Positions 1 to 5,415 are shown, numbered from the stretch's first letter. The stretch: 10,124 nt of DNA from Candidatus Aenigmatarchaeota archaeon (GCA_016187365.1 JACPJX010000062.1:1-10124), one strand, 5' to 3'. The notes: a model not told the origin generated them from the sequence alone. Made by a program: numbers and translations.

Positions 1-222
1 GAGGAAAGACACCAGCTTCGCCCTGTCACACCTCTGCTTCGCCTCAAGCATTTCCTGCAGAGACGACTGAAGGATGATTTTTTTCTGGCCTGCGGCCGCC
101 CATTCCCCCAGAATTTTCTTTTTCGATTTCAAAGCGGCTGAAACAGACGCGTGGCAGCACTGTGCTGCAAGCTTGCCGGCCGACATCTTCACGTCGTTCC
201 TGACTACTATGACCTGCTTCAT
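1..222 (-). CDS. pth2: Peptidyl-tRNA hydrolase Pth2, 5' part (runs off the left edge)
   Basis: Archaeal/eukaryotic-type peptidyl-tRNA hydrolase, which cleaves peptidyl-tRNA released from stalled ribosomes in the cytoplasm. The 74 codons visible begin with MKQVIVVRNDVKMSAGKLAA and continue QCCHASVSA, matching the conserved Pth2 start (K-x-V-I-V-R-x-D-L-x-M-x-x-G-K-x-A-A-Q-x-x-H-A). Next comes a W-x-x-x-GQKKI(I) strand and a helix typical of the family, whose usual length is about 115 aa, so roughly 40 residues lie outside the window. The ATG at 222 is favoured because a TATA-like box is centred about 26 bp upstream, implying a leaderless transcript. It follows the GT2 gene by 31 bp, but with its own promoter. 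The family call is from pattern recognition and is strong; the downstream end cannot be seen. Confidence 0.88.
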   Translation of the reverse strand, partial: MKQVIVVRNDVKMSAGKLAAQCCHASVSAALKSKKKILGEWAAAGQKKIILQSSLQEMLEAKQRCDRAKLVSFL

Positions 223-242
223 TGGTTTACTATAGACGACCC

Positions 243-253
243 GCTTAAAAACT
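243..253 (-). promoter_or_regulatory. TATA-like promoter element of pth2
   Basis: Read on the minus strand the element is AGTTTTTAAGC, centred near 248, about 26 bp from the pth2 ATG at 222. That spacing puts transcription start at the start codon. The same core (GTTTTTAAGC) lies in the same position ahead of carS at 2545-2555. It abuts the stop codon of the upstream GT2 gene. Confidence 0.5.
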
Positions 254-889
254 TTATACATACGACCTTATCACTTCCTTTATCTGGTATAATACAACCC
301 TCAGACTTTCCTTTATCCCCATGCCCCTCCGCTTGTACTCGACCCTGACAGATATCTGGGCGATTCTGAGTCCTGATTTTGCTGCCTTTATCATCGTCTC
401 GGTCTCGAATTCATACCTATTGCTCCTAAGATGCAACTCAAAAAATTTCCTTTTCCTGAACGCCCTGAAGCCGCACAGGACGTCCCTGTAAGTCCTGCCC
501 GTGGAAAGAAAAACCATGATGACAGCGAACATATTGGACAGCATGCGCTGGAAAGGTATGTCGCCGCGCCTGCGGAAACCGACAGCCATGTCGCATGAAT
601 CAAGAGCGGAGACGAATTCAGGTATCTGGCAGGGGTCCAGCTGCGAGTCGCCGTCAATGAAGACAATTTTTTCGCATTTCGCGTGCATAGCGCCGAGCCT
701 GCACGCGTATCCCTTTCCCGTGTTTTTCCCGAGGCGGATGCACTTCGCGCGTCTGCCAAGAGAAGAGCAGACGTTCCTGTCCGAGCCGTCATCCACAACT
801 ATTATTTCATAGTTTTTCCCTATTTTTTTCAGGACATCCATTATGCTGCCCGACTCGTTATAGACAGGTATGATGACTGACGCCTTCAT
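254..889 (-). CDS. GT2 family glycosyltransferase, dolichol-phosphate-mannosyltransferase-like, without membrane tail
   Basis: A 211-aa GT-A fold transferase expected to move a sugar from a nucleotide donor onto a lipid or polyprenyl acceptor at the inner membrane face. Visible motifs are SVIIPVYNE at residues 4-12, EIIVVDDGSD at 28-37 (nucleotide binding), KNTGKGYACRLG at 55-66, and FIDGDSQLDP at 77-86 with the metal-binding D79-x-D81. LCGFRAFRK at 138-146 and YEFETETMIKAA at 159-170 are typical of DPM1-like enzymes. It stops after the catalytic domain, so it lacks the C-terminal membrane helices of many relatives. The frame stays open upstream to 1138, but the ATG at 889 begins the conserved domain, has AAGGTGG upstream as ribosome binding site, and overlaps the previous stop as ATGA. 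It is thus translationally coupled to the CDP-alcohol transferase gene, suggesting a shared lipid or glycan pathway. Acceptor and sugar are not determinable. Confidence 0.85.
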   Translation of the reverse strand: MKASVIIPVYNESGSIMDVLKKIGKNYEIIVVDDGSDRNVCSSLGRRAKCIRLGKNTGKGYACRLGAMHAKCEKIVFIDGDSQLDPCQIPEFVSALDSCDMAVGFRRRGDIPFQRMLSNMFAVIMVFLSTGRTYRDVLCGFRAFRKRKFFELHLRSNRYEFETETMIKAAKSGLRIAQISVRVEYKRRGMGIKESLRVVLYQIKEVIRSYV

Positions 890-1473
890 CCCGCCACCTT
901 CAAAGATGATGCAATCCTCTGCAGCGCGCTGATATTCGAGAGCACCGCCAGGGCCGCGACAAAATAGGAAAGATAAACAAGGCCAAACAACGCGGATGAA
1001 ACTATTCCCATGAAAAGGATGATAAGGCGCTCCCCGCGCTCGACAATGCCGCCCTTCACCTCTATGCCAAGCTCCCTTTTCGCCGCAGCCCTTGCATAAG
1101 TCGTCATGACGCTGCCGAAAAGGAGAAGGAGCAGCCATATTTCGGCGTCAATGATAAAATCCGGAATCCCCGCCAGCATGAGCGAAATTACCAGAACGAA
1201 TTCCACATACCTGTCTGTTATGGTGTCGTAAAAAGCCCCTTTCTGCGTCGCGCTCTTCCTGTGCCTTGCGACAGCGCCGTCAAAAAAATCAGCCAGCGCC
1301 ATAACGATGAAGAAAATGGCGGCGTAATGAAGCTGCCGCGACGCTATGAAGTACGAGGCCGCCAGGGCCGCCGCAAGCGAGACGAGCGTCCATCTGTTGG
1401 GGCTTATGAATGACATGCGCCTTCCGGCAACTTCGCCAACCTTTGCGAACTTTTCCCTGTTTTTGTACAGCAT
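886..1473 (-). CDS. CDP-alcohol phosphatidyltransferase family protein, archaetidylinositol-phosphate-synthase-like
   Basis: Integral membrane enzyme, 195 aa, that transfers a phosphatidyl-type (here probably archaetidyl) group from a CDP-lipid to a polyol head group. The full signature D-x2-D-G-x2-A-R-x8-G-x3-D-x3-D is present: D62, D65-G66, A69-R70, G79, D83 and D87. The N-terminal SPNRWTL at 24-30 and ERGERLIIL at 145-153 resemble archaetidylinositol phosphate synthases and mycobacterial PI-phosphate synthase; that substrate assignment is inference. Hydrophobic segments at about 30-60, 92-108, 110-122 and 150-180 fit the usual six-helix fold. The ATG at 1473 is leaderless relative to a TATA-like box near 1500. 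Its stop overlaps the GT2 start (ATGA). CarS, which would supply CDP-archaeol, is encoded 0.5 kb away. Confidence 0.85.
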   Translation of the reverse strand: MLYKNREKFAKVGEVAGRRMSFISPNRWTLVSLAAALAASYFIASRQLHYAAIFFIVMALADFFDGAVARHRKSATQKGAFYDTITDRYVEFVLVISLMLAGIPDFIIDAEIWLLLLLFGSVMTTYARAAAKRELGIEVKGGIVERGERLIILFMGIVSSALFGLVYLSYFVAALAVLSNISALQRIASSLKVAG

Positions 1474-1492
1474 AGAAATATGCTTTTTCTGA

Positions 1493-1506
1493 AGAATATA
1501 AAAACA
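1493..1506. promoter_or_regulatory. Shared bidirectional TATA-like element between the CDP-alcohol transferase and DedA genes
   Basis: The only AT-rich promoter-like block between the divergent genes is AATATAAAAAC at 1495-1505. It is centred about 25 bp from the plus-strand ATG at 1525 and about 27 bp from the minus-strand ATG at 1473, and the start-to-start midpoint is 1499. Either strand can be read as a TATA box giving a leaderless transcript. This also argues for the DedA start at 1525 rather than the in-frame ATG at 1480. Confidence 0.5.
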
Positions 1507-1524
1507 AGGAGCGGTATCATTATA

Positions 1525-2025
1525 ATGGTAGCAGATCTTCTCATAGGGCTTGTGACGTCCTTCGGATACCTCGGCGTATTCGCCTCGAGTCTGATCGGGA
1601 GCGCCACCATCATCCTTCCTGTCCCGTCGTTTTTCATCGTGATATTTGCCGGGACCGTGCTGAATCCCGTTGCCGTGGGCATAATCGGGGGCCTGGGGGG
1701 CGCAATAGGCGAGATGACCGGCTATCTTGCCGGCTACGGGGGCAGGATGCTGGCGGACAAGAAAAGCAAAAAGCCGAAAAAATGGCTCCGCAACGTGGAA
1801 GAATTGTTCAAAAAATACGGCGGCATGCCCGTGATATTTATCTTCGCGGCAACGCCCCTTCCGGACGACATCATAGGAATTTTCTGCGGCGCGATCAAGT
1901 ACAGCCCGAAGAAGTTCTTCATCGCCACCCTTGCGGGCAAAATAGTCCTGTATATATTCCTCGCGTATGCGGGGTTCTACGGCTGGGACTTCGTCTCGAA
2001 ATATCTCACCACGGGTTCTTCTTGA
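1525..2025 (+). CDS. DedA/VTT (SNARE-associated) family membrane protein
   Basis: A 166-aa polytopic membrane protein of the DedA/VTT superfamily, members of which are implicated in lipid scrambling, undecaprenyl-phosphate translocation and membrane homeostasis. Diagnostic segments are the glycine-rich reentrant region GGLGGAIGEMTGYLAGYGGR at 55-74, the loop FAATPLPDDIIGIFCGA at 107-123, and FFIATLAGKIVLYI at 131-144 with the conserved G-K. LPVPSFF at 31-37 forms the first reentrant proline motif. The start is set at the ATG at 1525 because it lies 25 bp from the TATA-like box; an in-frame ATG at 1480 would add 15 residues lying inside the promoter. The 3' end overlaps the convergent carS gene by 20 bp. 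Its location among lipid genes fits a role in moving or balancing polar lipids, though its substrate is unknown. Confidence 0.82.
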   Translation: MVADLLIGLVTSFGYLGVFASSLIGSATIILPVPSFFIVIFAGTVLNPVAVGIIGGLGGAIGEMTGYLAGYGGRMLADKKSKKPKKWLRNVEELFKKYGGMPVIFIFAATPLPDDIIGIFCGAIKYSPKKFFIATLAGKIVLYIFLAYAGFYGWDFVSKYLTTGSS

Positions 2026-2524
2026 CTTTCACTATCCTGCAGCCGACGTAATTGGTGAAAAGGTGTATGGGCGGCGTCACCACTATGAGGGCTATCATTA
2101 TGTAGGCATCGACAGTCTGGACAGCAGCAGCAAATGCAAGGGCCGCGGAGAGGAAGCCCAGCTGGTCGAGAAGCAGGGCCGAATCGCCGCTTTCCATGCC
2201 AAGCCTTCTCTTTATGAACGAGCCTCCTATATCGCCCGCCATCGTTCCGACGACGAGCGCAACAACCAGCGGGAGCGTCATTTCATACAAATCCACGGGG
2301 ACAAGATGCTGGTAAGAAACCTGCAGATAGCCGACGACAAGCCCAACTGCCATGCCCCCGACAGTGCCTTCAATGGTCTTGCTGCCGCCCAGGATCCTGT
2401 GGCTGCGCAGTTTTTTCCCGAAATCCATAGGCCTTTTGCCGCGCATCACAGGCGGGAAGCCGTTGGCAACGTAAGACGGAGCGATAAACCAGAAAATATT
2501 CACTGCAAACAGCCAGATTTCCAT
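2006..2524 (-). CDS. carS: CDP-archaeol synthase (CarS)
   Basis: CTP:2,3-di-O-geranylgeranylglycerol-1-phosphate cytidylyltransferase, the membrane enzyme that makes CDP-archaeol, the activated precursor of archaeal phospholipids. The 172-aa sequence carries the hallmark CarS (formerly DUF46) segments: FIAPSYVANGFPPVM at 13-27, RILGGSKTIEGTVGG at 43-57, GDIGGSFIKRRLGMESGDSA at 97-116 followed by LLLDQLGFL, and TPPIHLFTNYVGCR at 150-163. Several hydrophobic helices match the usual topology and length. The ATG at 2524 has a TATA-like box centred about 25 bp upstream (2545-2555), consistent with a leaderless mRNA. It converges on and overlaps the DedA gene. In pathway terms it sits just upstream of the CDP-alcohol transferase at 886-1473. 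Assignment is strong. Confidence 0.92.
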   Translation of the reverse strand: MEIWLFAVNIFWFIAPSYVANGFPPVMRGKRPMDFGKKLRSHRILGGSKTIEGTVGGMAVGLVVGYLQVSYQHLVPVDLYEMTLPLVVALVVGTMAGDIGGSFIKRRLGMESGDSALLLDQLGFLSAALAFAAAVQTVDAYIMIALIVVTPPIHLFTNYVGCRIVKVKKNPW

Positions 2525-2544
2525 TACCTATAATTAGAATTTAT

Positions 2545-2555
2545 GCTTAAAAACC
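2545..2555 (-). promoter_or_regulatory. TATA-like promoter element of carS
   Basis: Minus-strand GGTTTTTAAGC, centred near 2550, about 25 bp from the carS ATG at 2524. It is nearly identical to the pth2 element at 243-253. In the plus direction it, or the neighbouring TTTATG block at 2540-2545, is also the best candidate promoter for the leader ORF and GT4 gene. Confidence 0.5.
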
Positions 2556-2568
2556 GTATTACAACGAC

Positions 2569-2679
2569 ATGAGAATCTGCAAAAAGCGGAACTATTCTGC
2601 AAAAGAGCTTTGCTCTTTTGAGATGTCAAAAACCTATGGTTTTTGTACATTGAGTGCTCAAAGGAGGTCTCTCCTTTGA
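2569..2679 (+). CDS. Putative 36-aa leader ORF coupled to the GT4 gene
   Basis: ATG at 2569 opens a 36-codon frame (internal ATG at 2623) ending at the TGA at 2677-2679. That stop overlaps the TTG start of the GT4 gene as TTGA, the same stop/start coupling used by three ATGA junctions in this window. The peptide begins MRICKKRNYSAKELC, has three cysteines and shows no family resemblance I recognise. Three perfect hairpins lie within it. It may be a real small protein, a translated leader that unmasks the GT4 ribosome binding site, or a chance frame inside a palindrome-rich leader. No good ribosome binding site precedes ATG 2569, and the spacing from the carS-type TATA block is slightly short. 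Coding status is therefore uncertain. Confidence 0.35.
   Translation: MRICKKRNYSAKELCSFEMSKTYGFCTLSAQRRSLL
2600..2620 (+). repeat. Hairpin 1 of the GT4 leader
   Basis: Perfect 9-bp inverted repeat CAAAAGAGC / GCTCTTTTG around a TTT loop. It is the first of three closely spaced perfect palindromes between carS and the GT4 gene. Confidence 0.7.
2627..2645 (+). repeat. Hairpin 2 of the GT4 leader
   Basis: Perfect 8-bp inverted repeat CAAAAACC / GGTTTTTG around a TAT loop, six bases after hairpin 1. Like its neighbours it starts with CAAAA/CAAAG and ends with the complement. Confidence 0.7.
2658..2679 (+). promoter_or_regulatory. Hairpin 3: SD-sequestering stem over the GT4 start
   Basis: Perfect 9-bp stem TCAAAGGAG / CTCCTTTGA with a GTCT loop. 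The left arm holds most of the Shine-Dalgarno core AGGAGG (2662-2667), and the right arm contains the TTG start codon (2676-2678) and the leader stop TGA. In the folded mRNA both initiation signals would be masked; a ribosome translating the leader ORF would open the stem. The inverted repeat is directly visible; the regulatory role is inferred. Confidence 0.6.
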
Positions 2680-3824
2680 AGATAGCAATGTTCACGGATT
2701 CGTATAAGCCTCAGGTGAACGGCGTTGTCACATCCATAGAGATGGCAAAGAAGTCTCTGGAAAAAAAGGGCCATGACGTGATGGTTTTTGCACCATCTGT
2801 GCCGAAATATACCGACACCGAGGGCGGCATACATAGGTTCAAGTCCGTATCCTTTATGGCCCACAAGGAATACAGGATAAGCGCGCCAGTCGACTTCCTT
2901 GCCGAGAACAGGGGATTCGAATTCGACGTCATTCACGTGCATACGCCTTTTTCCATAGGCGCTCTTGCTCTCGGGCTAACGAGGAAATACTACGTGCCGT
3001 GCGTCGGAACCTTCCACACGCTGTTCTCAGAATACATACACTATTTCATACGGCCGCAGTTCATAGGCGAGATAAAGGAGGTGAAGATGCTCTTTGACAA
3101 ATTCTCGTGGAGATACCTGCCGTGGTTCTACAACCAGATGGATTCCATAATATCGCCGTCAGAGTCGATAAAGAACCTCCTCGAAAAGAAAGGCATAAGA
3201 AAGAAGATATCCGTCGTGCCAACTGGAATCAAGGACAGCATGATAAGCCGGAAGACAAAAAAAGACTGCAGGAAGAAATTCAACTTCGGCAGCGGAAAGA
3301 TAGTGCTCCACGTCGGCAGGATATCAAAGGAAAAGAACCTTGCATTCCTGATCACCTCGCTCAAAGACATCCTCCTGAAAAGCGATTCCAGGCTTGTCAT
3401 AACATCCGAAGGGCCTGAAAAGCCTTCCTTGGAAAGGCTCGTAAGAAATCTGGGGATAGAAAAAAGTGTGGTTTTTGCCGGCTACATGGCAGAAAGCGAC
3501 ATAGCTGACATGTACAGGGCCGCCGATATTTTTGTAATGGCATCAAAAAGCGAAACCCAGGGGGTAGTGCTTCTTGAGGCGGCGGCCAACGGCCTTCCGT
3601 GCGTGGTTCTGGATGCCCCTGTAACATCCGATTTCGTCAGGAAAAACAGGATAGGCATCGTGTCCAAAGAAGATGAATTCGCTGCCGGAGTGGAAAAGAT
3701 GCTGAATGAAGGCGGCGCGTATGCAAAAAATGCCGCGGCTCACGGGAGAAGATATGCGCCTGACAAATTTGCAAACAGCCTGCTCAGAATATACAAGCAG
3801 ACAAAAAAACATCAGGAATCGTAA
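2676..3824 (+). CDS. GT4 family glycosyltransferase, diacylglycerol-glucosyltransferase-like
   Basis: GT-B fold retaining glycosyltransferase, 382 aa, probably acting on a membrane lipid or glycan acceptor at the cytoplasmic face. The N-terminal domain shows MKIAMFTDSYKPQVNGVV at 1-18, VIHVHTPFS at 85-93 and the TFHTLFSEY acceptor-side loop at 112-120. The C-terminal donor domain shows ILHVGRISKEKN-type sequence at about 209-221, FAGYM at 267-271, and E293-TQGVVLL-E301, the E-x7-E motif of GT4 enzymes. This N-terminal signature resembles glycolipid synthases of the monoglucosyl-diacylglycerol type; the acceptor is inferred only. A TTG start at 2676 is chosen because AGGAGG lies 8 bp upstream and the protein then begins exactly at the conserved MKIAMFTD; the in-frame TTG at 2643 has no such support. 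Its 3' end overlaps the convergent GT2 gene by 13 bp. Confidence 0.85.
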   Translation: MKIAMFTDSYKPQVNGVVTSIEMAKKSLEKKGHDVMVFAPSVPKYTDTEGGIHRFKSVSFMAHKEYRISAPVDFLAENRGFEFDVIHVHTPFSIGALALGLTRKYYVPCVGTFHTLFSEYIHYFIRPQFIGEIKEVKMLFDKFSWRYLPWFYNQMDSIISPSESIKNLLEKKGIRKKISVVPTGIKDSMISRKTKKDCRKKFNFGSGKIVLHVGRISKEKNLAFLITSLKDILLKSDSRLVITSEGPEKPSLERLVRNLGIEKSVVFAGYMAESDIADMYRAADIFVMASKSETQGVVLLEAAANGLPCVVLDAPVTSDFVRKNRIGIVSKEDEFAAGVEKMLNEGGAYAKNAAAHGRRYAPDKFANSLLRIYKQTKKHQES

Positions 3825-4516
3825 TCCCAGTAGCCCCTGATGTGAGTCCTGTTGAAGAAATAGGCAAATGTCGACTTGAAGTACATCTTTACGCTTCTGA
3901 AAAAGCCTTTCTTCCTCACCCTCCTCGAGGACGTGAAAACATGTATATCGTCGAAGTACCTGAAACGCATCATCCTTGATGCCCTTATCGCAAGGTCGTG
4001 GTCCTCGTTTGTCAGAAGGGCTGGATTGAACCTGCCGGCCCTTTCAAATACATCCTTCCTGTAAACGAAGCAGCTGCCGGCGGTCATAACGATTCCGAGG
4101 CTGGAGATGATCTTCATTATAACGTGAGCAAGCAGGTACGGGAAGTTGTGGCCGTCAAACGGGTGCAGGCGGCATATGAAGCCCCCGGTATCGTCCCCCA
4201 TCTTTTTCATGACATCATCGAGAAAATTCCCCCCTACCCTGACATCGGCATCGAGAAAAACCAGTATGCCGCCCCTTGCCTGAGCAGCCCCGGTGTTGCG
4301 CGCCGCGCCCGGCCCCCTCGTTTTCTCGTATAAAACTCTGGCGCCGTATTTCCTCGCTATCCCGACTGTCTTGTCGGTGCTATGGCTGTCAACTACTATG
4401 ATTTCATAATCCTTCCTTTTCTGGGAACGGATGGAAGCGAGGCAGTCCCCTATGTACATCTCCTCGTTCAAGACCGGAATGACAAAACTGAATTCGGGCT
4501 TCTTCATCTGCCACAT
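3812..4516 (-). CDS. GT2 family glycosyltransferase
   Basis: A 234-aa GT-A glycosyltransferase. Motifs are FSFVIPVLNEEMYIGDCLAS at 9-28, EIIVVDSHSTDKT at 38-50, RGPGAARNTGAAQA at 67-80, and ILVFLDADVRV at 84-94 with metal-binding D89-x-D91. It also has TAGSCFVYRKDVF at 145-157 and a C-terminal NEDHDLAIRAS at 170-180 followed by TSSRRVRKKGFF at 195-206, as in single-domain GT2 enzymes that act on lipid or polyprenyl-linked sugars. No clear transmembrane helix is predicted beyond a mildly hydrophobic stretch at 126-147. The start may be ATG 4516 or ATG 4507 three codons later; neither has a clean ribosome binding site. It begins only 16 bp after tRNA-Arg on the same strand, so co-transcription with the tRNA is plausible. 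Donor and acceptor are unknown. Confidence 0.82.
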   Translation of the reverse strand: MWQMKKPEFSFVIPVLNEEMYIGDCLASIRSQKRKDYEIIVVDSHSTDKTVGIARKYGARVLYEKTRGPGAARNTGAAQARGGILVFLDADVRVGGNFLDDVMKKMGDDTGGFICRLHPFDGHNFPYLLAHVIMKIISSLGIVMTAGSCFVYRKDVFERAGRFNPALLTNEDHDLAIRASRMMRFRYFDDIHVFTSSRRVRKKGFFRSVKMYFKSTFAYFFNRTHIRGYWDYDS

Positions 4517-4598
4517 TCCCTGCTGACTATGATGCCCCCGGCGGGATTCGAACCCGCGTCATAAGATCCGCAATCTTACATTCTAGCCAAGCTAAACT

Positions 4599-4613
4599 TT
4601 CCCTGCATATGCT
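4599..4613 (-). other. 15-nt noncanonical tRNA intron with bulge-helix-bulge
   Basis: The insert AGCATATGCAGGGAA interrupts the tRNA at positions 8/9. The precursor folds as a bulge-helix-bulge. Exon CCCT (4619-4616) pairs with intron AGGG (4604-4601) as the central 4-bp helix. The 3-nt bulges are GTA (4615-4613) and AAA (4600-4598), and an inner GC/GC stem closes an ATAT loop. Cutting after the second nucleotide of each bulge removes exactly 15 nt and gives a canonical tRNA. This geometry is what archaeal splicing endonuclease recognises. Confidence 0.8.
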
Positions 4614-4621
4614 ACAGGGGC
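4613..4621 (+). repeat. Left copy of 9-bp direct repeat TACAGGGGC
   Basis: This is the complement of the first nine bases of the tRNA-Arg gene. An identical copy lies at 5393-5401, so the repeats bracket the homing-endonuclease gene 780 bp apart. Confidence 0.6.
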
Positions 4622-4623
4622 CT

Positions 4624-5385
4624 TCATGGGGCAAATTTTTTAATGAAATTTTCTAATTTATTGCTTTTAGTCTTGTCGCTAAAGCCAATTTTATGATAGA
4701 AATTTAAAGCAGAATTGATATTATTTTTAGTTCCCTGAATCTCGAATCCCAGACCTACAGTTTTAATACCATCTTTTCTGTGATAAATTCCGCATTTATA
4801 TATATTTGTCGATTTGATATCGTATTTTGACAGAAATAATCTAATAGAATCTAAAAATTTGTAATTATCTTCTAATATCTTTTCGCTTTTATGAAACATT
4901 ATCTTTATTTTTATCCTATTTTCATTATGCGTTACACAGCCATCATTACTAAACATGCGTCTTAGAAATTCAATCATAAATTCGTCTTTATTAGTTATCC
5001 ACAATGGAATTTGATATTCTTGAAGTACCTTATTACCTTCTGGGACGCCACAAAGTTTCAATATCCTTAATACGGTAGCATCAAAAACGTATAGAGATTT
5101 AACCCCATAAGTATTCGTAATTACGCTTCTAATTTTATATTTCACATTAAAAATTTTTCTTATTCTTCTTCCAAAATCATTGAGATTTTCGATATTATTT
5201 GAAGAATATATAACCATATGACTTCCTATGTGCCCATCTGATATCAAATCTCCAACTATTCCAGCAAGTTCTTTAGAAGGTTTTAAAGGGAAAGAAATAT
5301 TTTTCTTTTTTATTGCAAATTCGCCTAATTTTTTGTTTTCGTAACTGTTTATAAAGTCTTTTTTTGTCACGAGGATACTATTCAT
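4624..5385 (-). CDS. LAGLIDADG homing endonuclease (free-standing)
   Basis: A 253-aa two-motif, monomeric-type LAGLIDADG endonuclease. The first motif is ELAGIVGDLISDGHI at 39-53 (catalytic D50), the second FMIEFLRRMFSNDGCV at 136-151 (D148). No intein splicing residues are present: there is no N-terminal Cys/Ser block or C-terminal His-Asn, so this is not an intein. The frame is open upstream to 5559, but that part is antisense to the zinc-ribbon gene. ATG 5385 is chosen because the family-like sequence starts there and a TATA-like box is centred about 25 bp upstream. The gene is strongly AT-rich with A/T-ending codons, unlike its neighbours, indicating recent acquisition. It ends 2 bp from the tRNA-Arg 5' end and is flanked by copies of that tRNA end. 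The recognition site is unknown. Confidence 0.88.
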   Translation of the reverse strand: MNSILVTKKDFINSYENKKLGEFAIKKKNISFPLKPSKELAGIVGDLISDGHIGSHMVIYSSNNIENLNDFGRRIRKIFNVKYKIRSVITNTYGVKSLYVFDATVLRILKLCGVPEGNKVLQEYQIPLWITNKDEFMIEFLRRMFSNDGCVTHNENRIKIKIMFHKSEKILEDNYKFLDSIRLFLSKYDIKSTNIYKCGIYHRKDGIKTVGLGFEIQGTKNNINSALNFYHKIGFSDKTKSNKLENFIKKFAP

Positions 5386-5392
5386 ACTGGTA

Positions 5393-5401
5393 TACAGGGG
5401 C
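5393..5401 (+). repeat. Right copy of 9-bp direct repeat TACAGGGGC
   Basis: Identical to the tRNA 5'-end copy at 4613-4621. An offset 8-bp repeat GGGGCAAA also occurs at 4628-4635 and 5397-5404. This copy sits between the endonuclease start and the truncated zinc-ribbon frame. Confidence 0.6.
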
Positions 5402-5403
5402 AA

Positions 5404-5415
5404 AACTTTAAAATG
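5404..5415 (-). promoter_or_regulatory. TATA-like promoter element of the homing-endonuclease gene
   Basis: Minus-strand ATTTTAAAGTTT, centred near 5410, about 25 bp before the endonuclease ATG at 5385, implying a leaderless mRNA. The block is nearly symmetric (ACTTTAAAAT on the plus strand), but no suitable plus-strand start codon lies at the matching distance. Confidence 0.4.

Larger units (their letters stand above)
4533..4621 (-). tRNA. tRNA-Arg (anticodon GCG) with a 15-nt intron in the D-arm region
   Basis: Read on the minus strand, the acceptor stem is GCCCCTG (4621-4615) paired with CGGGGGC (4540-4534), with one U-G pair and discriminator A at 4533. After removal of a 15-nt insert the remainder is regular. 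The D stem is GTTT/GAAT with AGCTTGGCTA loop. The anticodon stem TAAGA/TCTTA holds loop TTGCGGA (anticodon GCG at 4571-4569, reading CGC/CGU). The variable loop is TGAC, and the T stem GCGGG/CCCGC has a TTCGAAT loop. G15-C48 can form. The mature length is 74 nt. CCA is not encoded. The gene lies 2 bp after the homing-endonuclease stop codon and 16 bp before the GT2 start. Confidence 0.92.

Noticed and set aside
151..348. Plus-strand open frame of 65 codons at the left end
   Set aside because: It is antisense to pth2 and the GT2 tail, crosses their promoter, and its translation resembles no protein.
254..1138. Extended 294-aa version of the first GT2 protein
   Set aside because: The first 83 codons are an out-of-frame read through the CDP-alcohol transferase gene. 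ATG 889 has a ribosome binding site, an ATGA overlap and the conserved domain start.
2600..2679. CRISPR-like or riboswitch-like element upstream of the GT4 gene
   Set aside because: The three palindromes differ in sequence and spacing, with no identical repeats or spacers, and no known riboswitch core is recognisable.
4533..5401. A single 795-nt tRNA intron containing the endonuclease, with the 5' exon at 5401-5394
   Set aside because: The local GCCCCTGTA at 4621-4613 gives a perfect bulge-helix-bulge with a 15-nt intron. The distant copy can form the CCCTG/CAGGG pairing but not the adjoining inner stem. Kept only as a historical possibility.
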